From the NCBI GenBank assembly GCA_002914805.1, contig JXTB01000392.1:160456-224455 (forward strand): DNA of 64,000 bases. The letters are read 5' to 3'. Shown here one piece after another: positions 23,385 to 35,374 of the stretch (positions within the stretch are counted from its first letter, which is position 1; each line of letters starts with the position of its first letter). The position numbers and the translations under genes are program-made. Origin of the DNA: Parasponia andersonii (lineage: Eukaryota; Streptophyta; Magnoliopsida; Rosales; Cannabaceae). The notes below the pieces were generated by a model. The model saw only the letters and a program-made list of their open reading frames with translations, did not search any database and was not told where the DNA came from.

Positions 23385-26041
23385 CTAATCATGTTTCCGC
23401 AGATGGTATGTGCAGTGAAAAACAAAAGATGAAGCATAGTAGCCTATGGTTCCAAGCATGAGGAAGAATGCATAGGACATGCAAGCATGGTATCCTAAAA
23501 CCCGAAGCAGCAATGGTACTTCAAAGTCTACCCTGGAGAAGAAGTAGAGGCCATAGAAGAACATGAAAATGGCTGGTGATCCCCCACGCAAGACAGATCT
23601 GTCACGCATAGAATATATATATATATATATTTTTTTCAATAAGCTTCTTCTCTTAGAAATCATTTAACCATATATGTTGAAGAAAGTGGTGGAAGTGATA
23701 TTATACTTACCTCCACCACCAATGATAATCATGCTGGGATAGCTGATAGCTTGAGAAAGCAACTGCTAGGATCACAGTCATTACGACAATCGCGATGAAT
23801 GAAGTAAGCAAAGTGCGAAATGCACCGCAAATCTTTAAATGCCACAAGCTTGCGTAGATGTTGTCCATCTTTGGAAAGATTACAATGAAAGGTACAAGGC
23901 CACCGAGCAGCATCTGAGCCGGCGTCTTGACGTACCAAGGCTGCTGACGATTCTCCCTTGATAATTTTCTTGTTGCACAAGTTGATTCAGATTCTAATTT
24001 GGAACAACGAGAAAGGATGCTGCTTATAATCAAGAGAATGCCAGTAACAGGTCCCCAGACGGCCAGGTTTTCGCTGATGATGCCGAATTCTGGTACTTGG
24101 GAGATCCCATAGTTTGAAATTACTAAACTATTTGCAAAAAGAGCTGTTGAGAGCGCTGGAATGAAGTATACAGTTCCAGCTTGGAAAATGCACTCTTTCT
24201 GTAAGAAATATAATTTTATCAGGCATATAAAGCATAGGAAGGAAATGCTACTGTAGTTGACATTAATTAGGCAGAGCAATTACCCAACCAATTGGGCTGA
24301 ACCCAGCATGAAATGCAGTAGCCTTAATACCAGCAACCACAGAGGTAAAACAATAAGTCCTCAAGATTTGAGAAGAAAGTGATTGGAGATTGCAGGGGTA
24401 CAAGAAACCATTGTATGCCAAAATGAAGAAGATCCAGACCCTGCAAATGGAAGTTGTTGTTTCTACAATGAACTTGTAACAATATTATTTGATATAATAA
24501 GAGTGAAGCATATAGAAAGTTACTACAGAAAGAAAAAAAGAGTGAAGCATATAGAAAGTTATTCTTTTCATATATTTTGATCCTTCGTTTTGTTATTAGA
24601 CCTCATCAAACTAGAACATTTAGTCATATGTGGTGCAGTTCCATAGGCTTAAACTTATCAGTTCCATAGGCTTAAACTTAGTAATACTGTCAAGACTAAT
24701 TAGATTAAGTAATAAATGAAAAGGGAGGGTTGTTATTACTAGATCACTAGTGAAGTTTTCTCTAATGGACTCATAATTTGCATATACAATAAATTTATGA
24801 ACAGAAACTTGTTCGAAATGGATTACGTAATAAGCAGCTGATTTCCGTTCCCAAGGATGGCACCAAGTAAGGATGTGTAAGGAGGACATTTGCAGTTGTC
24901 ACCATGAATATGCCGTGGAGTAGTAAGCCTCGTATTCATATTTTCTTCCTCTCCATGAGAGTAACTGCAGCACAAGTTTGAGGACAGACTCAATACATTT
25001 CAAATATGGAGGCTTCAAGCTAGAATCGAGAGAGGGAATCATACCGGCGGAAATAACTCATCAAATATGGCAGAGTCACCGCGAGAAGCAAACCGACCCA
25101 GACGACAGCAACGTTAGCCCAATATGTCAACCTTGAATTCCAGATTTGATGTTCTTCTTCCAGCCTCATACGGTCCTCAAATGGGGTGTCATTCATGAAA
25201 CGTCTAGCGTTATAAGGCACTTCATCCCAGTAGGCCGAATAGGTAAAATTGACTTTAATTTCGGCAGCTTCAGTTATGTCCACATCAGAATTGTAGTCGC
25301 TTAAAACATAAATGTCATCCACTTGGAGATGTGAGTACTTGAAATGGAACCGAATGTGTGTAGCTAGATAATACTTGGGACCTTCCTCTAAAGCAACCCT
25401 TCCCACCATACCCCGGAAGAGATGTTTGTCATACCTCATCTGGTACTGAAAATTTCTTTTGACAGCCTCCCTAAACTTTTCTACTTCATCTTTTTTCAGT
25501 GTCTTCTCACAGAGGAGGTTTCTTTCAATCTCTTCCCCAAAATATAACTCATACCCAGTGGGAGTGAAGCAATCCCCGGCTAAAACCTCTCCTAGCGATT
25601 TTTTCCCGTCGTCTATCGCTTCTATAATCCATATAAATGAGAAGATTTTAATCTGTCTTATCTTAAATTGTTCGAGAATAACATTATATTAAGTAATAGC
25701 TAACACCAATGTTCATGCACAACCCCTGCTAATAGCTAAGTAACCCCATTTTAGGTACAACTGCAATTGACTATTCATCAGAACATGAGAACAGAGAAAC
25801 AATTTGGTAAAACTATCAAGTAGAGGAACCACTTCATACCTGCAGGGGGGCAGAATGGTAAATCAAAGTAGGGGTACTGCTCACTGCAATTGACAAATAT
25901 TTGAATCATTAGAGAGAGATTAAGCAGGTAATCCCTAAATTTTTCATACTCCAAAATACTGAAATCAAATTCATATTTCTAACATGTTTAAATTTTTATA
26001 CCATTTTCTGGTCATATCAGCAACAAAAGATTTAGCACAGA

Positions 26042-26095
<54 letters not shown>

Positions 26096-26295
26096 CCACG
26101 TTTGGCTGCCAAGAAAATCAAAAACAAATTCTGCTAGTTTTGACATTTCTATTTCAATGCATGATTTCTTGTCATTCTTTTCTTTTCTTTTTATTTTTTT
26201 TTTCTTTCACACTTTCTCATAAAATAAACAAGTTCAAGTTCAAGACCACAAAACTCAATTAGATTAAAGAACTCAAATCTAAAGAGAGTGAGTGA

Positions 26296-26337
<42 letters not shown>

Positions 26338-26540
26338 TGATCAGCACGTACGGACCAACGATTTTCCTCTGGGTGAACTTTGTTGGCGAAAATGTTGATC
26401 GGATCTCCGTAGTAGATCGCCTTTTCTTCCCGTTGATAGTCCGGATCCTGTATCACGTATCGTCCCGAGGAAATTACCAGAGGCGCCAATATCGCCATTA
26501 GAACCAGTCCAGAGAAACTCAGTACTCGCTCCACTGCCAT
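23385..26540 (-). CDS. transmembrane nine superfamily (TM9SF/TMN, EMP70) protein
   Basis: Seven exons, all in frame: 26540-26352, 25879-25840 (a 40 nt microexon), 25621-25045, 24964-24827, 24440-24284, 24198-23711, 23598-23385; 1803 nt, 600 aa, normal for the family. A signal peptide (about 1-25) leads into a lumenal domain (FANKV, YFDLPFC, GEVLAGDCF), then TM1 (about 242-266) and eight further membrane segments. The C-terminal part keeps DYHWWWRSVLRGGS and FFLMLGTIGYYAS. It ends ...RKHD, matching the KXD/E Golgi-retention signal of plant TMNs. Family members sit in Golgi/endosomal membranes and act in protein sorting and adhesion. It is diverged: the cytosolic GWKxIHGDVFR motif reads PRHIHGDNCKC, so altered function or early decay is possible. 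Intron 1 carries two long (TA)n runs. Confidence 0.88.
26047..26093. repeat. (TA)n microsatellite in TM9SF intron 1
   Basis: An uninterrupted TA dinucleotide run of about 47 bases inside the first intron of the TM9SF gene. A second run of about 37 bases is at 26299-26335, close to the exon 1 donor. Confidence 0.9.
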
Positions 26541-26545
26541 GGATT

Positions 26546-26547
<2 letters not shown>

Positions 26548-26586
<39 letters not shown>
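26548..26586. repeat. (GA)n microsatellite directly upstream of the TM9SF start codon
   Basis: About 19 AG/GA units lie within the leader just before the ATG at 26540 (CT repeats in the transcript sense). Pyrimidine-rich CT tracts are common in plant 5' UTRs. Confidence 0.9.
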
Positions 26587-26591
<5 letters not shown>

Positions 26592-26791
26592 TTGTAGTAA
26601 TGGAGGGAATTAAAAGCTGTTAATTTTTTTTTCTTTTAAATTATTAAGAAGGAATTTTCAAGAATTAGTTTTCCAGGAAAGCGGGAAAGTCAGTTGGGGA
26701 CTGTTAGAGTGACAGTTGGAGGTTAGTGTCTATTGTAGCATAACAGAATCAGTTTTTATTTTATCACGAGCAAGGCAGGATTCTATTGGGC

Positions 26792-26797
26792 CACGTG
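26792..26797. promoter_or_regulatory. G-box CACGTG in the TM9SF upstream region
   Basis: TTGGGCCACGTGTTTTAGG lies about 250 bases upstream of the TM9SF ATG and combines a GGGCC site with a palindromic G-box. This is a position and motif match only. Confidence 0.3.
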
Positions 26798-27694
26798 TTT
26801 TAGGAAGAGTCTCAGACTCTTAGGCGAAGATAGTATGCTAGCATTGCCGTCGATAATAGTATTGTCGTTTGTCGGAATGTCGTTTTTTGAGTATAAATCA
26901 TTTCTGAGTGATTTAAGATGGATTCGAATCCTATTTTTTAAATCTAAAAACAAGTTTTACGTAGAAATTATTCTTATATAAAATATTTATCCTTCCAATT
27001 TTCTATATAAAAGTTGTTTCTATATAAATTAAAAACAAACATATTTGTGTTACACCATGTAAAATAGGTGAGTTTTAGAGATTAGAAACGATATAAGAGT
27101 CCAATGACACAAGTCATTTACTATTCCACACGACAGATGAGAAATAACTATGAACATAGAATATTGTTAGTTAAGACAAGAGTAGAATTACCATGAACAA
27201 AAATTTTCAATACAGAAGTTCATAACACAATAAATATCACTAGATAAATTACTACAATCCAAGTATATAAAATGTAAGTACCAACATAATAAATATAATC
27301 CAAAGACTTCTTAAGTCTTTTGCCTAATATAATACCATATGGTAATTATTTATACCATATTTATATTAATAATCCCAAATCATTAACTAACTCCGAGAAC
27401 TTTTTAAGTCTTTGGTACAAGACAAAGTCATATAGATTTGACTTAATATCCAATATGCAAGTAAATCTAGTAGAAATACTATAATGCCTTATAAACAAGG
27501 TTTCAACAAAATAAGTTATCTGCCATTTAACCTCAATTTATTTTTAAATCAAAAACAAATTTTTCAAAAAAAAAATTTCTAAACATGCAACACAAATATT
27601 AAAGACATATAAGAATACTACACTAGTTCACAATGAGGTCTCACTTTGACTATTAGCAAACTAAACATGAACTTCAACTCTTTGAAAATATAAT

Positions 27695-29072
27695 TGTTGT
27701 GAAAATAATGATCACAATTGTATGTATCATAAACAAGTAATAAAGTAACGAGTATGAGTATTATCTCACGAAGATTGTTGATTTATTAAGTACCAAAATT
27801 AAGCTAGCTCTAATTTTATATGAATTAATCGACTATAGAAAAATTAAATTAAATTAAATAAAAATTAAAAATAAACTAAAATCAATAAAAATAAACGAGA
27901 ATAAAAATTAAAAGCGAAAAATAAAACAAGATGTAAATCAATGATATTAAACTTTGGGTTTCCAATTTCACCGTAACTAATCTACTCTAAAAATTCTTTA
28001 TCTCCTTAACTCTAAATTATTCCCTTAGTTGATAATCGAGATTCCCTAATTTATTCACCATCCTCTCTTGAGTTCAAACAAAAATACTCTTAATTACTAA
28101 TTCACTATATTTCTATGTGAATTAAACTAATTAAAAATTCATTACAATCTAAACCATATAAATATATTCTTATTTTCCATGCAATTTACAGTTTTCAATC
28201 TAATAAATTAGACACATAAGTCTCCTTTTGATTTTATAACCATTTATTTATTTAGTGGCCAATTAAATAGAGACATTAAAAATAGAATTAAAAACTTAAT
28301 TAGAAAAAATAATTCATAGACTAAATTGAAAGAAAAATATTTAAAATATCATAATTAGTTTACATCGTAACTTTAGAAAAGATATCTAAAACTTAATTAA
28401 AAGAAAAACATTTAAAGCATCATAATTAATTTACATCGTAATCTTAGAAAAGAAATCTAGAACTTAACCAACTAAAGAAAAGCATAAACATAGTCATAAT
28501 AAATTGAAGAGGGAAGAAAAGACTGCTCTAGAAATTTATTCGTTTAGTTTGTAGTCGTTCTTCGCTCTCTGCCTTAGCTCTCGGTCTCTCTCTGTCGTGC
28601 TATATATATATTTTCACGTAATATCCCTCTTCGTGTATTTATTTGCGGCGTGATTTTAGTTACCCAAATTTTTCACGTTCATCAATAGAATGGGCCACCG
28701 ACTCTCTTTTTATAATTTGTCAATTTTATTCCTTGTTTTGTTTCCTCCTCCAAGTAAATATACTCCAACAATTAAGTTGTTGACCCGACAAGCTTTGGGC
28801 TTATATCTGACAATGTGCTGGGATTGGGCCCTTCTATTTGGGCTGATCATGAAGAATTAAATTGGGCTCAGTCAATTGCTGGACTTCTTTAAAGTACATA
28901 GACTTAGGCCTCGGTTATATCCATTTCATTAATCACTTCAGAAAATTGCCACTTTTAGCTCTCTTTTTCATAAATACTTTACAAATTAATATGAAGACTT
29001 TTAAAAAAAATAATTAACTACAAAATTAAGCTAGAAAAGGTACGTAAATATTATATAAATATAAGCACATCA
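27695..29072. mobile_element. nested solo LTR of a different family (1378 bp)
   Basis: It begins TGTTGTGAAAATAATGATC and ends ATAAGCACATCA (TG...CA), with a perfect 5 bp duplication, ATAAT, at 27690-27694 and 29073-29077. The flanking DNA rejoins exactly when it is excised, as shown by the collinear uninterrupted sequence at 1090-1140. It contains the phrase GAAGATTGTTGATTTATTAAG, common near LTR ends of some plant elements. Strand is not assigned because no internal region remains. Confidence 0.85.
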
Positions 29073-29992
29073 ATAATAACAAAAGTCCAACAACTCTCTA
29101 TGTAGTCTCATAAGTAAATTGATTCATATGCCATCAATTATACTATTGTAATTATACTATTGTAATGATGTTTCGACCCATCTCAAATTGAGTAATAAGT
29201 TACAAACTGAACTTAGGACTAATGAACTCAATGACGAATCTAATCTACTACAAATCATGACAAAAGTTTCTAATAATCCTCAAAAATCAGTACAAGTACA
29301 GTACCACAAGTGGTACTCACTTATTAATACTAAGAGGAAATACATCGATAAGATTGAATCTTGTCATTATTAATCAATCAATTTGATATCTAATATACCA
29401 ATTCCACTTATTAAGCAAAGTAAGTAGGACAAGAATAAATTTTTCGCTTGATATATAGTTTACTAATTAAACTGTCGAGCATTTAAAACATGCAAATTTC
29501 TTCTAAATCATAGTTAAATACATTAGAAATTTTCTTAAAATTTTATTTTATTTCTAAAGTTCTTAAACATATCTCCAATAGATTTAAAAGCACATCTTCT
29601 TTTTATTAGCAAATTACATTAAGCAAATAATTTTCCATAGTTCTTTATTAATGAAAAACTTTAGATAATGCTTTAGTGAGGTTTTCTTTAAGATTTATAA
29701 CTTCAAACTACCACACTCTAACAATTTTATTGAAAAAAAATTAGAAAGATATTTTAATAATAGGAAGAATCTATAAAGCATTTTAGAAACTAATAGAGTG
29801 TGTTAAGTGTAAATTTTATTTATTTTTATTTTTTTTATAACCTCACTCAATTTGTCAAGCATATTAATTCATTGCTCTTATCTATTTAAAAATTCAAGTT
29901 TCATAAATTAAAGAGTACAAATAGAATTTCAAAAAAAAAAATGTCAATGCTATTATGTGCCACCTAAGTCTCTTCAGAACTTAGGTATTTAA

Positions 29993-29995
<3 letters not shown>

Positions 29996-30043
<48 letters not shown>
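29996..30043. repeat. (TA)n microsatellite
   Basis: An uninterrupted TA run inside the inverted Gypsy element, flanked by ordinary AT-rich DNA. Confidence 0.9.
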
Positions 30044-30046
<3 letters not shown>

Positions 30047-31766
30047 CTCCAAGTTCAAGTGTGGCATTATCTCAAGCTTCTAATACTAGGAGTTCCTAAT
30101 ACTTAGGACATTAAAATAAAAATCAACCATACAAGTGCTTAATTATCTAATTAAGATTAGTAAGATCAAGTCAACCCAACGTGACTTAACCAATAAACAA
30201 ATATCTATTAACTAATAAGGATTTACCAATCCAATAAATACTAAAGTTGTGTACACTTCAATAAAGTAAGTCACATACATAATAGAGAAGTTTGGAAGAA
30301 TAAATTTATCCAAACAATAAGATATATAAAGTCATAACGACAAGATTTCACAAAACTTCTAGATTAAGTTTTCAAAATATAAAATTTCTCTATTTATACA
30401 AGGTTCCAAATAAGTTAGCATAACCACTTTTACTTAGCAAAATTTTTGTAATAAGATATTATAAATTTGACTTTTAGAAACATATGCATAAGTATCTAAG
30501 AATTTTATATGTATACCATATTAAATTACACCAAAGATTTTCCAAGAAATCAATTTGTTTTTTGACAAAAAGTTTCCAAATAGATTTTCTGTAAACGTCT
30601 CATGTTTAAATCCAAGTCAATTTGCAACTCAATCTACGGAAGTATTCCTTAATATCAAAATCAAATACCAAGTAATAGTTGGAGAATGTTCAATAAGAAT
30701 ATCTACTAGAGTTCAAAACTAGAAGAATACTTCAAAACTTTACGTCATGAAAATTTTACTTGATTTAAAAGATCTTTATTTTTTTTTACCACTATTATTA
30801 AATGTGCAATGAAATCTTACTAGTATAATAACTAGATTTTTTTTTTCCAAGCAAGAAATTATTTAAGTCTTATAATTCTAGCAATTTCATAAACCTTAGA
30901 CTCAAAGTGATACTATTACTTTTTAAAAGCATACATTCCTTGAAAACGTAAATTGTTTTTACCTAATCAATATTCCAAGTTTTAAAAATATCCACTAGCT
31001 CTTTGGAAGCAAACATGCCACAATGATAAAATACAATAGTACATATTCTTCAAACTTGAATTATTAACTTTGAATTTCTGAAAGTTTTAAACCCAAAATA
31101 CACGATATTAAATCTAACTAAATTCCAAATAAACCAAGAATTCGCTTATGTACATCAAATTTGGTAAGTCTAGAAAAGAATAATTTTTAATTTGTAATCA
31201 AATCCATATTATTATCAATCTATGAATGAAAACTAATATATTATTACCACTCAAAAGTCCTATTATTACATGATACAAGACTATAGAAATGATGTACTGA
31301 ATACTCAAACTGGTTAGTTATATATAAACAATTTCTAAGAAATTTAAATCACAACCCTACAAGTACAAATAATGTCAAGTTATGCCCATCAAGATACAAG
31401 ACACTAGATTTGCCATCTTAGAATCTATGATGTTCATATAGCTTATCACCATAATGGACCTAGGAGTACAAAAATGAATATCCATTTAAATTAAGGAATT
31501 TTGATAGGAATAGAATTTACTAGTCTTGTGTCATCTTGGACACTTCTGAGACTAGATTTTCAGGGGTATAACCATCCTAAGGATATCAGAGTTCTATTTT
31601 AGGGAGGCAAACGAAGGATTTAGAACGAATAGGGGCAAGAACAACATATTTAACTAATTTGTAAGTGATGTATAAGGTATTTGTCAGATACTTCTCTAAA
31701 AATATTTTTGAACACCAAAATATCACAGGTAAGATCCTAGACGAATTTGAAGCTTTGAAACCATTT

Positions 31767-34014
31767 TGTCATGACCAGAAATCCGAAGTCATAATTTTTA
31801 ATAAGTTTAAGTTGAAATAATAATAAAAAATGATTTTCAAAATTTCATTACAATCAAGTACTTAGAATTTTTAAGTTTTAGTCCTCAAAAGTACATAAAT
31901 TGTAAAATTAGAAATTCTCTCATTAGTTTTAATTTCTCAAAAAAACATACATTGAAAATTTAGAGTAATTCCATTTAATTCATTTTGGAATTTTTTATTT
32001 AAAATCATGAAGTTCTGTAAAATAAGTCTAATTAAAACTTTAGATTTAATGTCGAAACTATTTACATAAAATTATTTGTAGTTCAAAGTACTTACTTCAG
32101 TAACAAAACTATTTTCATACACCCACTTAGTAAATAAACTAATTCGGCTAAATATATGAACAAAGAATTGAATCAAACATGATATCGATACCTACCAAGC
32201 AATAAGAACAGGACTGTATATACAAGCTAAACAACTTATCTAACCATTGAGATCACTACCTCAAATATAAAAATACCTGAAAGTAAGAGAAAGTAAAAGA
32301 GTAAGCACGTGAATACTCAATAAAAATTCAATTATATGTTTTTAACAAATATCAATATTTATTTTCAAAGTCCTGTATAGTCAGTAAAGTATTCAAATAG
32401 TTTTCGGAAATCTAGTTAAAAATATTGTCCAAGGGTCTAAATCACTCAAACTATTGTAAAATATCATCTCAAATCAAAGACATTTTTCCAAAGGTTCTTA
32501 TTCTAAACTATTGTAAAACATAGTCTCAAAGTGAAAACATTCTCCAAAGGTTCAAATATTCTAAACCATTGTAAAATATCACATCAAATCTAGTACATAT
32601 ATATTCAAGTCAAGCATATAACATGCAATACAATCAATGACATGTCCGAGCTACTAAAGACTGGTGACCGTAAGTATGCAATATGATATGAGTCATCCAT
32701 AAAAATGACTGTACGTATATACTGTATTCGAGTCACCTATGTTGGTAACCGTAAGTATGATATATAGTCCGAACACTCTAGATAGGGTACCATAAGTCTG
32801 AGCACCCTAAAAAAGGTACCGTAAGTCCATTGACAACATAGATGCAATGAATGTATGCAATGCTATATGTATAATAGGAATGAGAATATGTACCATTTTT
32901 CATAAAATCATAAAATAGGCCATGCAATATTTTTAATTAATTAAGTTCAGTTCTCAAAACTAAATTCTTATTTAAATTAGATTTTATGAAAAATTTCGAC
33001 AGCATACATAATAGCTGGTTTTTTTCTCAAAACTAATAAAATCTAGTTCCTGCAAAAAATAGTTTAAACTAATATAATTGGTATGTCAATTAGTGTGACG
33101 TGCTTCTCAAGCAGTTTAAATATCAAATTATGCTAAAACATATATAAATCATATTTTTGTTAAATATTTTGCAAAATTCTATATTTATTCAAAATATGTG
33201 AAAATCAAAATTAAACCAATTTTAAGATCAAGTAATCGAATCACTATCTCAATCGAGTTACTAGATAATACTACGATACTATTGAGAGCGTTTGACGTCG
33301 TTTGACAGTCGTTTAGAGGGTCCGGGGTCATTTTCAAACCCTTGATCATTTAGTTTGAAAATTTGATTCTCCAATAGAATCGCGAATCGTGATGGATCTC
33401 GCCACTAAATTCTTAGTACTTAAATTAGATGTGTTAAACATATGACTTGACTAATTCGGGTTCAGGCTGAAACCCGACATAGTAGCATGTAATAAGGCAA
33501 ATCTGAGCCTTCAGGTTTTCATGAGTATATTATAAATATGAAGTTTTTTTAACGATCTAACAGTCGGATTGAAAAGTCAATACGTAAAACTAAAATAACT
33601 CAAAATTGTCAAAAATAGCAAAATCAAATTGGAGAAGTTTCGGATTATGATATATATACTATGACGATTCTCGTGTCGAGAGAAATTAGATGCAACTTGT
33701 TTCACGACATGAGATATCGGAAATCTCCATCTACAATCGAAAGTCGGCCGCGACATTTTTTTTCGATGCTCATAGTGGAGAGTTTCGACGGAGCTAAAAG
33801 TCTGGCAGAGAGCTTCTGTGGCGGTGGCGCTTTAATTCCTAGGGATGGCATGGCTTGCCGATGGCCGGAGCTACTGAATAGAGGATGAGCCATGGAGGTC
33901 ATTGGGTCATCGGGGGAGGAAAAACACGAAAGGTGGAGAGAGAATGATATGTATTCTGGCTTTTTTCTAATGGTCAAAAGACCAAATTATCCTTAAAAAC
34001 TTTGGGTTTTTACA
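31767..34014 (-). repeat. 5' LTR of the inverted Gypsy element
   Basis: On the plus strand it reads TGTCATGACCAGAAATCCGA ... GGGTTTTTACA, the reverse complement of TGTAAAAACCC...GGTCATGACA. The adjoining primer-binding site at 31752-31763 shows that this is a 5' LTR. It carries an internal minisatellite at about 32645-32830 with units of the form GACTTACGGTACC-(spacer)-AGGGTGCTC. The GC-rich 33661-33977 portion yields short frames on both strands that are not genes. Confidence 0.85.
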
Positions 34015-34085
34015 GCGAGTATTGGGAAACAATCACCTGCTAAGACCTCTGCTTGTGATTTCCTCCTATTGACTAGTAAATCTGT
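34015..34085 (-). pseudogene. relic of a second TM9SF exon 3, cut by the LTR
   Basis: Immediately outside the LTR end, the minus strand reads KSQAEVLAGDCF in one frame. The intact gene's exon 3 reads KSLGEVLAGDCF, with 20 of 24 bases identical over the core. The similarity ends at the LTR border, as expected if the retrotransposon inserted into exon 3 of a duplicate gene. No other exon of that copy was recognised on either side. The match is short, so this is a tentative call. Confidence 0.5.
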
Positions 34086-34189
34086 GACAGTAGTTCAAGG
34101 ACATAAAATGGCTGAAATTATCACTTTTCTCTCTGTATAATATACAAGGATAAAAATAACAAATATGAAATGGCATAATTCTATCACAC

Positions 34190-34945
34190 AGTAACATAAC
34201 TCTTTTAAAAATCATGATAGCTGAATATAATACCTGTATATCTAATCTTAATATTGTATGGCATATTATCAATTTTTTTAATAAAAAATTCACTTTATCT
34301 AGACGTGATATTATCAAAATTTTAAAAAAATCGTTATTTGAACATTTTACATGTGCTATCTAACCTTGATATATGCTTTGGTTTATATACAATGTTTTTA
34401 AAAAATCATGTTATATGAATATGAAAACTTCGGTATTTCATATATATATATATATATATATATTCGAAGTGGAGTTTAACTAATGACCTCTAAATTTTAT
34501 TAGGGATAATAGGTCCTACTTTCGTGTGACTCGAATCTAAGACTGAGATCTCAGATAATGAGTATTCTTATCACTTGAACTAACTCACTTCGTTAACTAA
34601 CTATAATATAATTGCGATATAGCTAATATAATTGTGATATAAAAAGATCATATTTATGGTATCTAACCCTAATACATGTGACACATTATCAATTTTTTTT
34701 ATATATAAAAAATCACGTTATCCAAACATGATACTTGTGCTGTCGAACATTATACTTGTGATATATTATCAAATTTTTTAATTACAAATTTTTGAAGACT
34801 CATATAATCTAAACATGATATCTGATATAAGTATATTGTGTTATCTAACTCTAATACTTATGGTATATTATCAATTTTTTTTAAAATCACTTTATCATAC
34901 TTGTGGTATGCTATAAAAAAATGTTATCTGAATATGATATATATA
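34190..34945. repeat. degenerate tandem repeat, about five units of 85-110 bp
   Basis: Units carry the ordered words GGTATCTAACCCTAATAC, ATATTATCAATTTTTT, AAATCACGTTATC and AAACATGATA. They start near 34229, 34345, 34645, 34733 and 34838. The array is highly AT-rich and diverged. A SINE at 34465-34600 separates units two and three. Confidence 0.65.
34465..34600 (-). mobile_element. tRNA-derived SINE, same family as 52473
   Basis: On the minus strand: AACGAAGTGAGTTAGTTCAA (A-box region), then AGATTCGAGTCACAC (B box), ATTATCCCTAATA and GAGGTCATTAGTTAA. All match the plus-strand copy at 52473-52672 in the same order. The A tail is lost or replaced by the adjoining (TA)n run. Confidence 0.7.
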
Positions 34946-35001
34946 TATATGGGTATATATATGGTACCAATCCAGCAGATTTTTATTTTTATATTATTTT
35001 T

Positions 35002-35008
<7 letters not shown>

Positions 35009-35049
<41 letters not shown>
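35009..35049. repeat. (TA)n microsatellite
   Basis: An uninterrupted TA run of about 41 bases following T-rich sequence. Confidence 0.9.
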
Positions 35050-35051
<2 letters not shown>

Positions 35052-35374
35052 GATATGTAGATATCATAGCACTAGACAAATAAATGACATATACAACTCA
35101 AAACACATTACAATAGAAAGATCAAAGAGAAAACAAACAACCGTGGTTATATAACTCGTACTTACAACCTGAAATCCATAAGATGCCAAACAACAAAATC
35201 TTACAACAAAATAAAACTTGCTAGATAGTTAATTATCTTGTTAATATGCTATTAATTCTGCTAACTAAGGTAACTGATTCTATAACCCCATTCTTCATAG
35301 ATTTCATCATAATATGTGGAGGTTGAGGTAGCCACATGCCGAACACAAAACTACACTGAAGAGAGCGGCAAGGA

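Larger units (their letters stand above)
27050..34014 (-). mobile_element. inverted, truncated Gypsy element related to the one at 1-4823
   Basis: Read on the minus strand it has a 5' LTR (34014 to 31767), then the primer-binding site TGGTTTCAAAGC (31763-31752; consensus for initiator-Met tRNA TGGTATCAGAGC with two changes), then internal DNA to about 27050. After removing a nested solo LTR (27695-29072), the segments 29420-29078 and 27690-27050 are collinear with 785-1830 of the plus-strand element. The homology stops near 27050, where the 3' part and 3' LTR are missing. No gag-pol domain is recognisable in 29100-31750. Long non-coding internal DNA in both copies supports a LARD-like non-autonomous family. 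Confidence 0.8.

Noticed and set aside
33661..33977. 75-91 aa frames on both strands
   Set aside because: The GC-rich part of the reversed LTR at 31767-34014, not a gene.
34229..34945. CRISPR-like array because of recurrent words
   Set aside because: Unit lengths vary, the repeats are diverged, there are no unique spacers, and the host is a plant nuclear genome.
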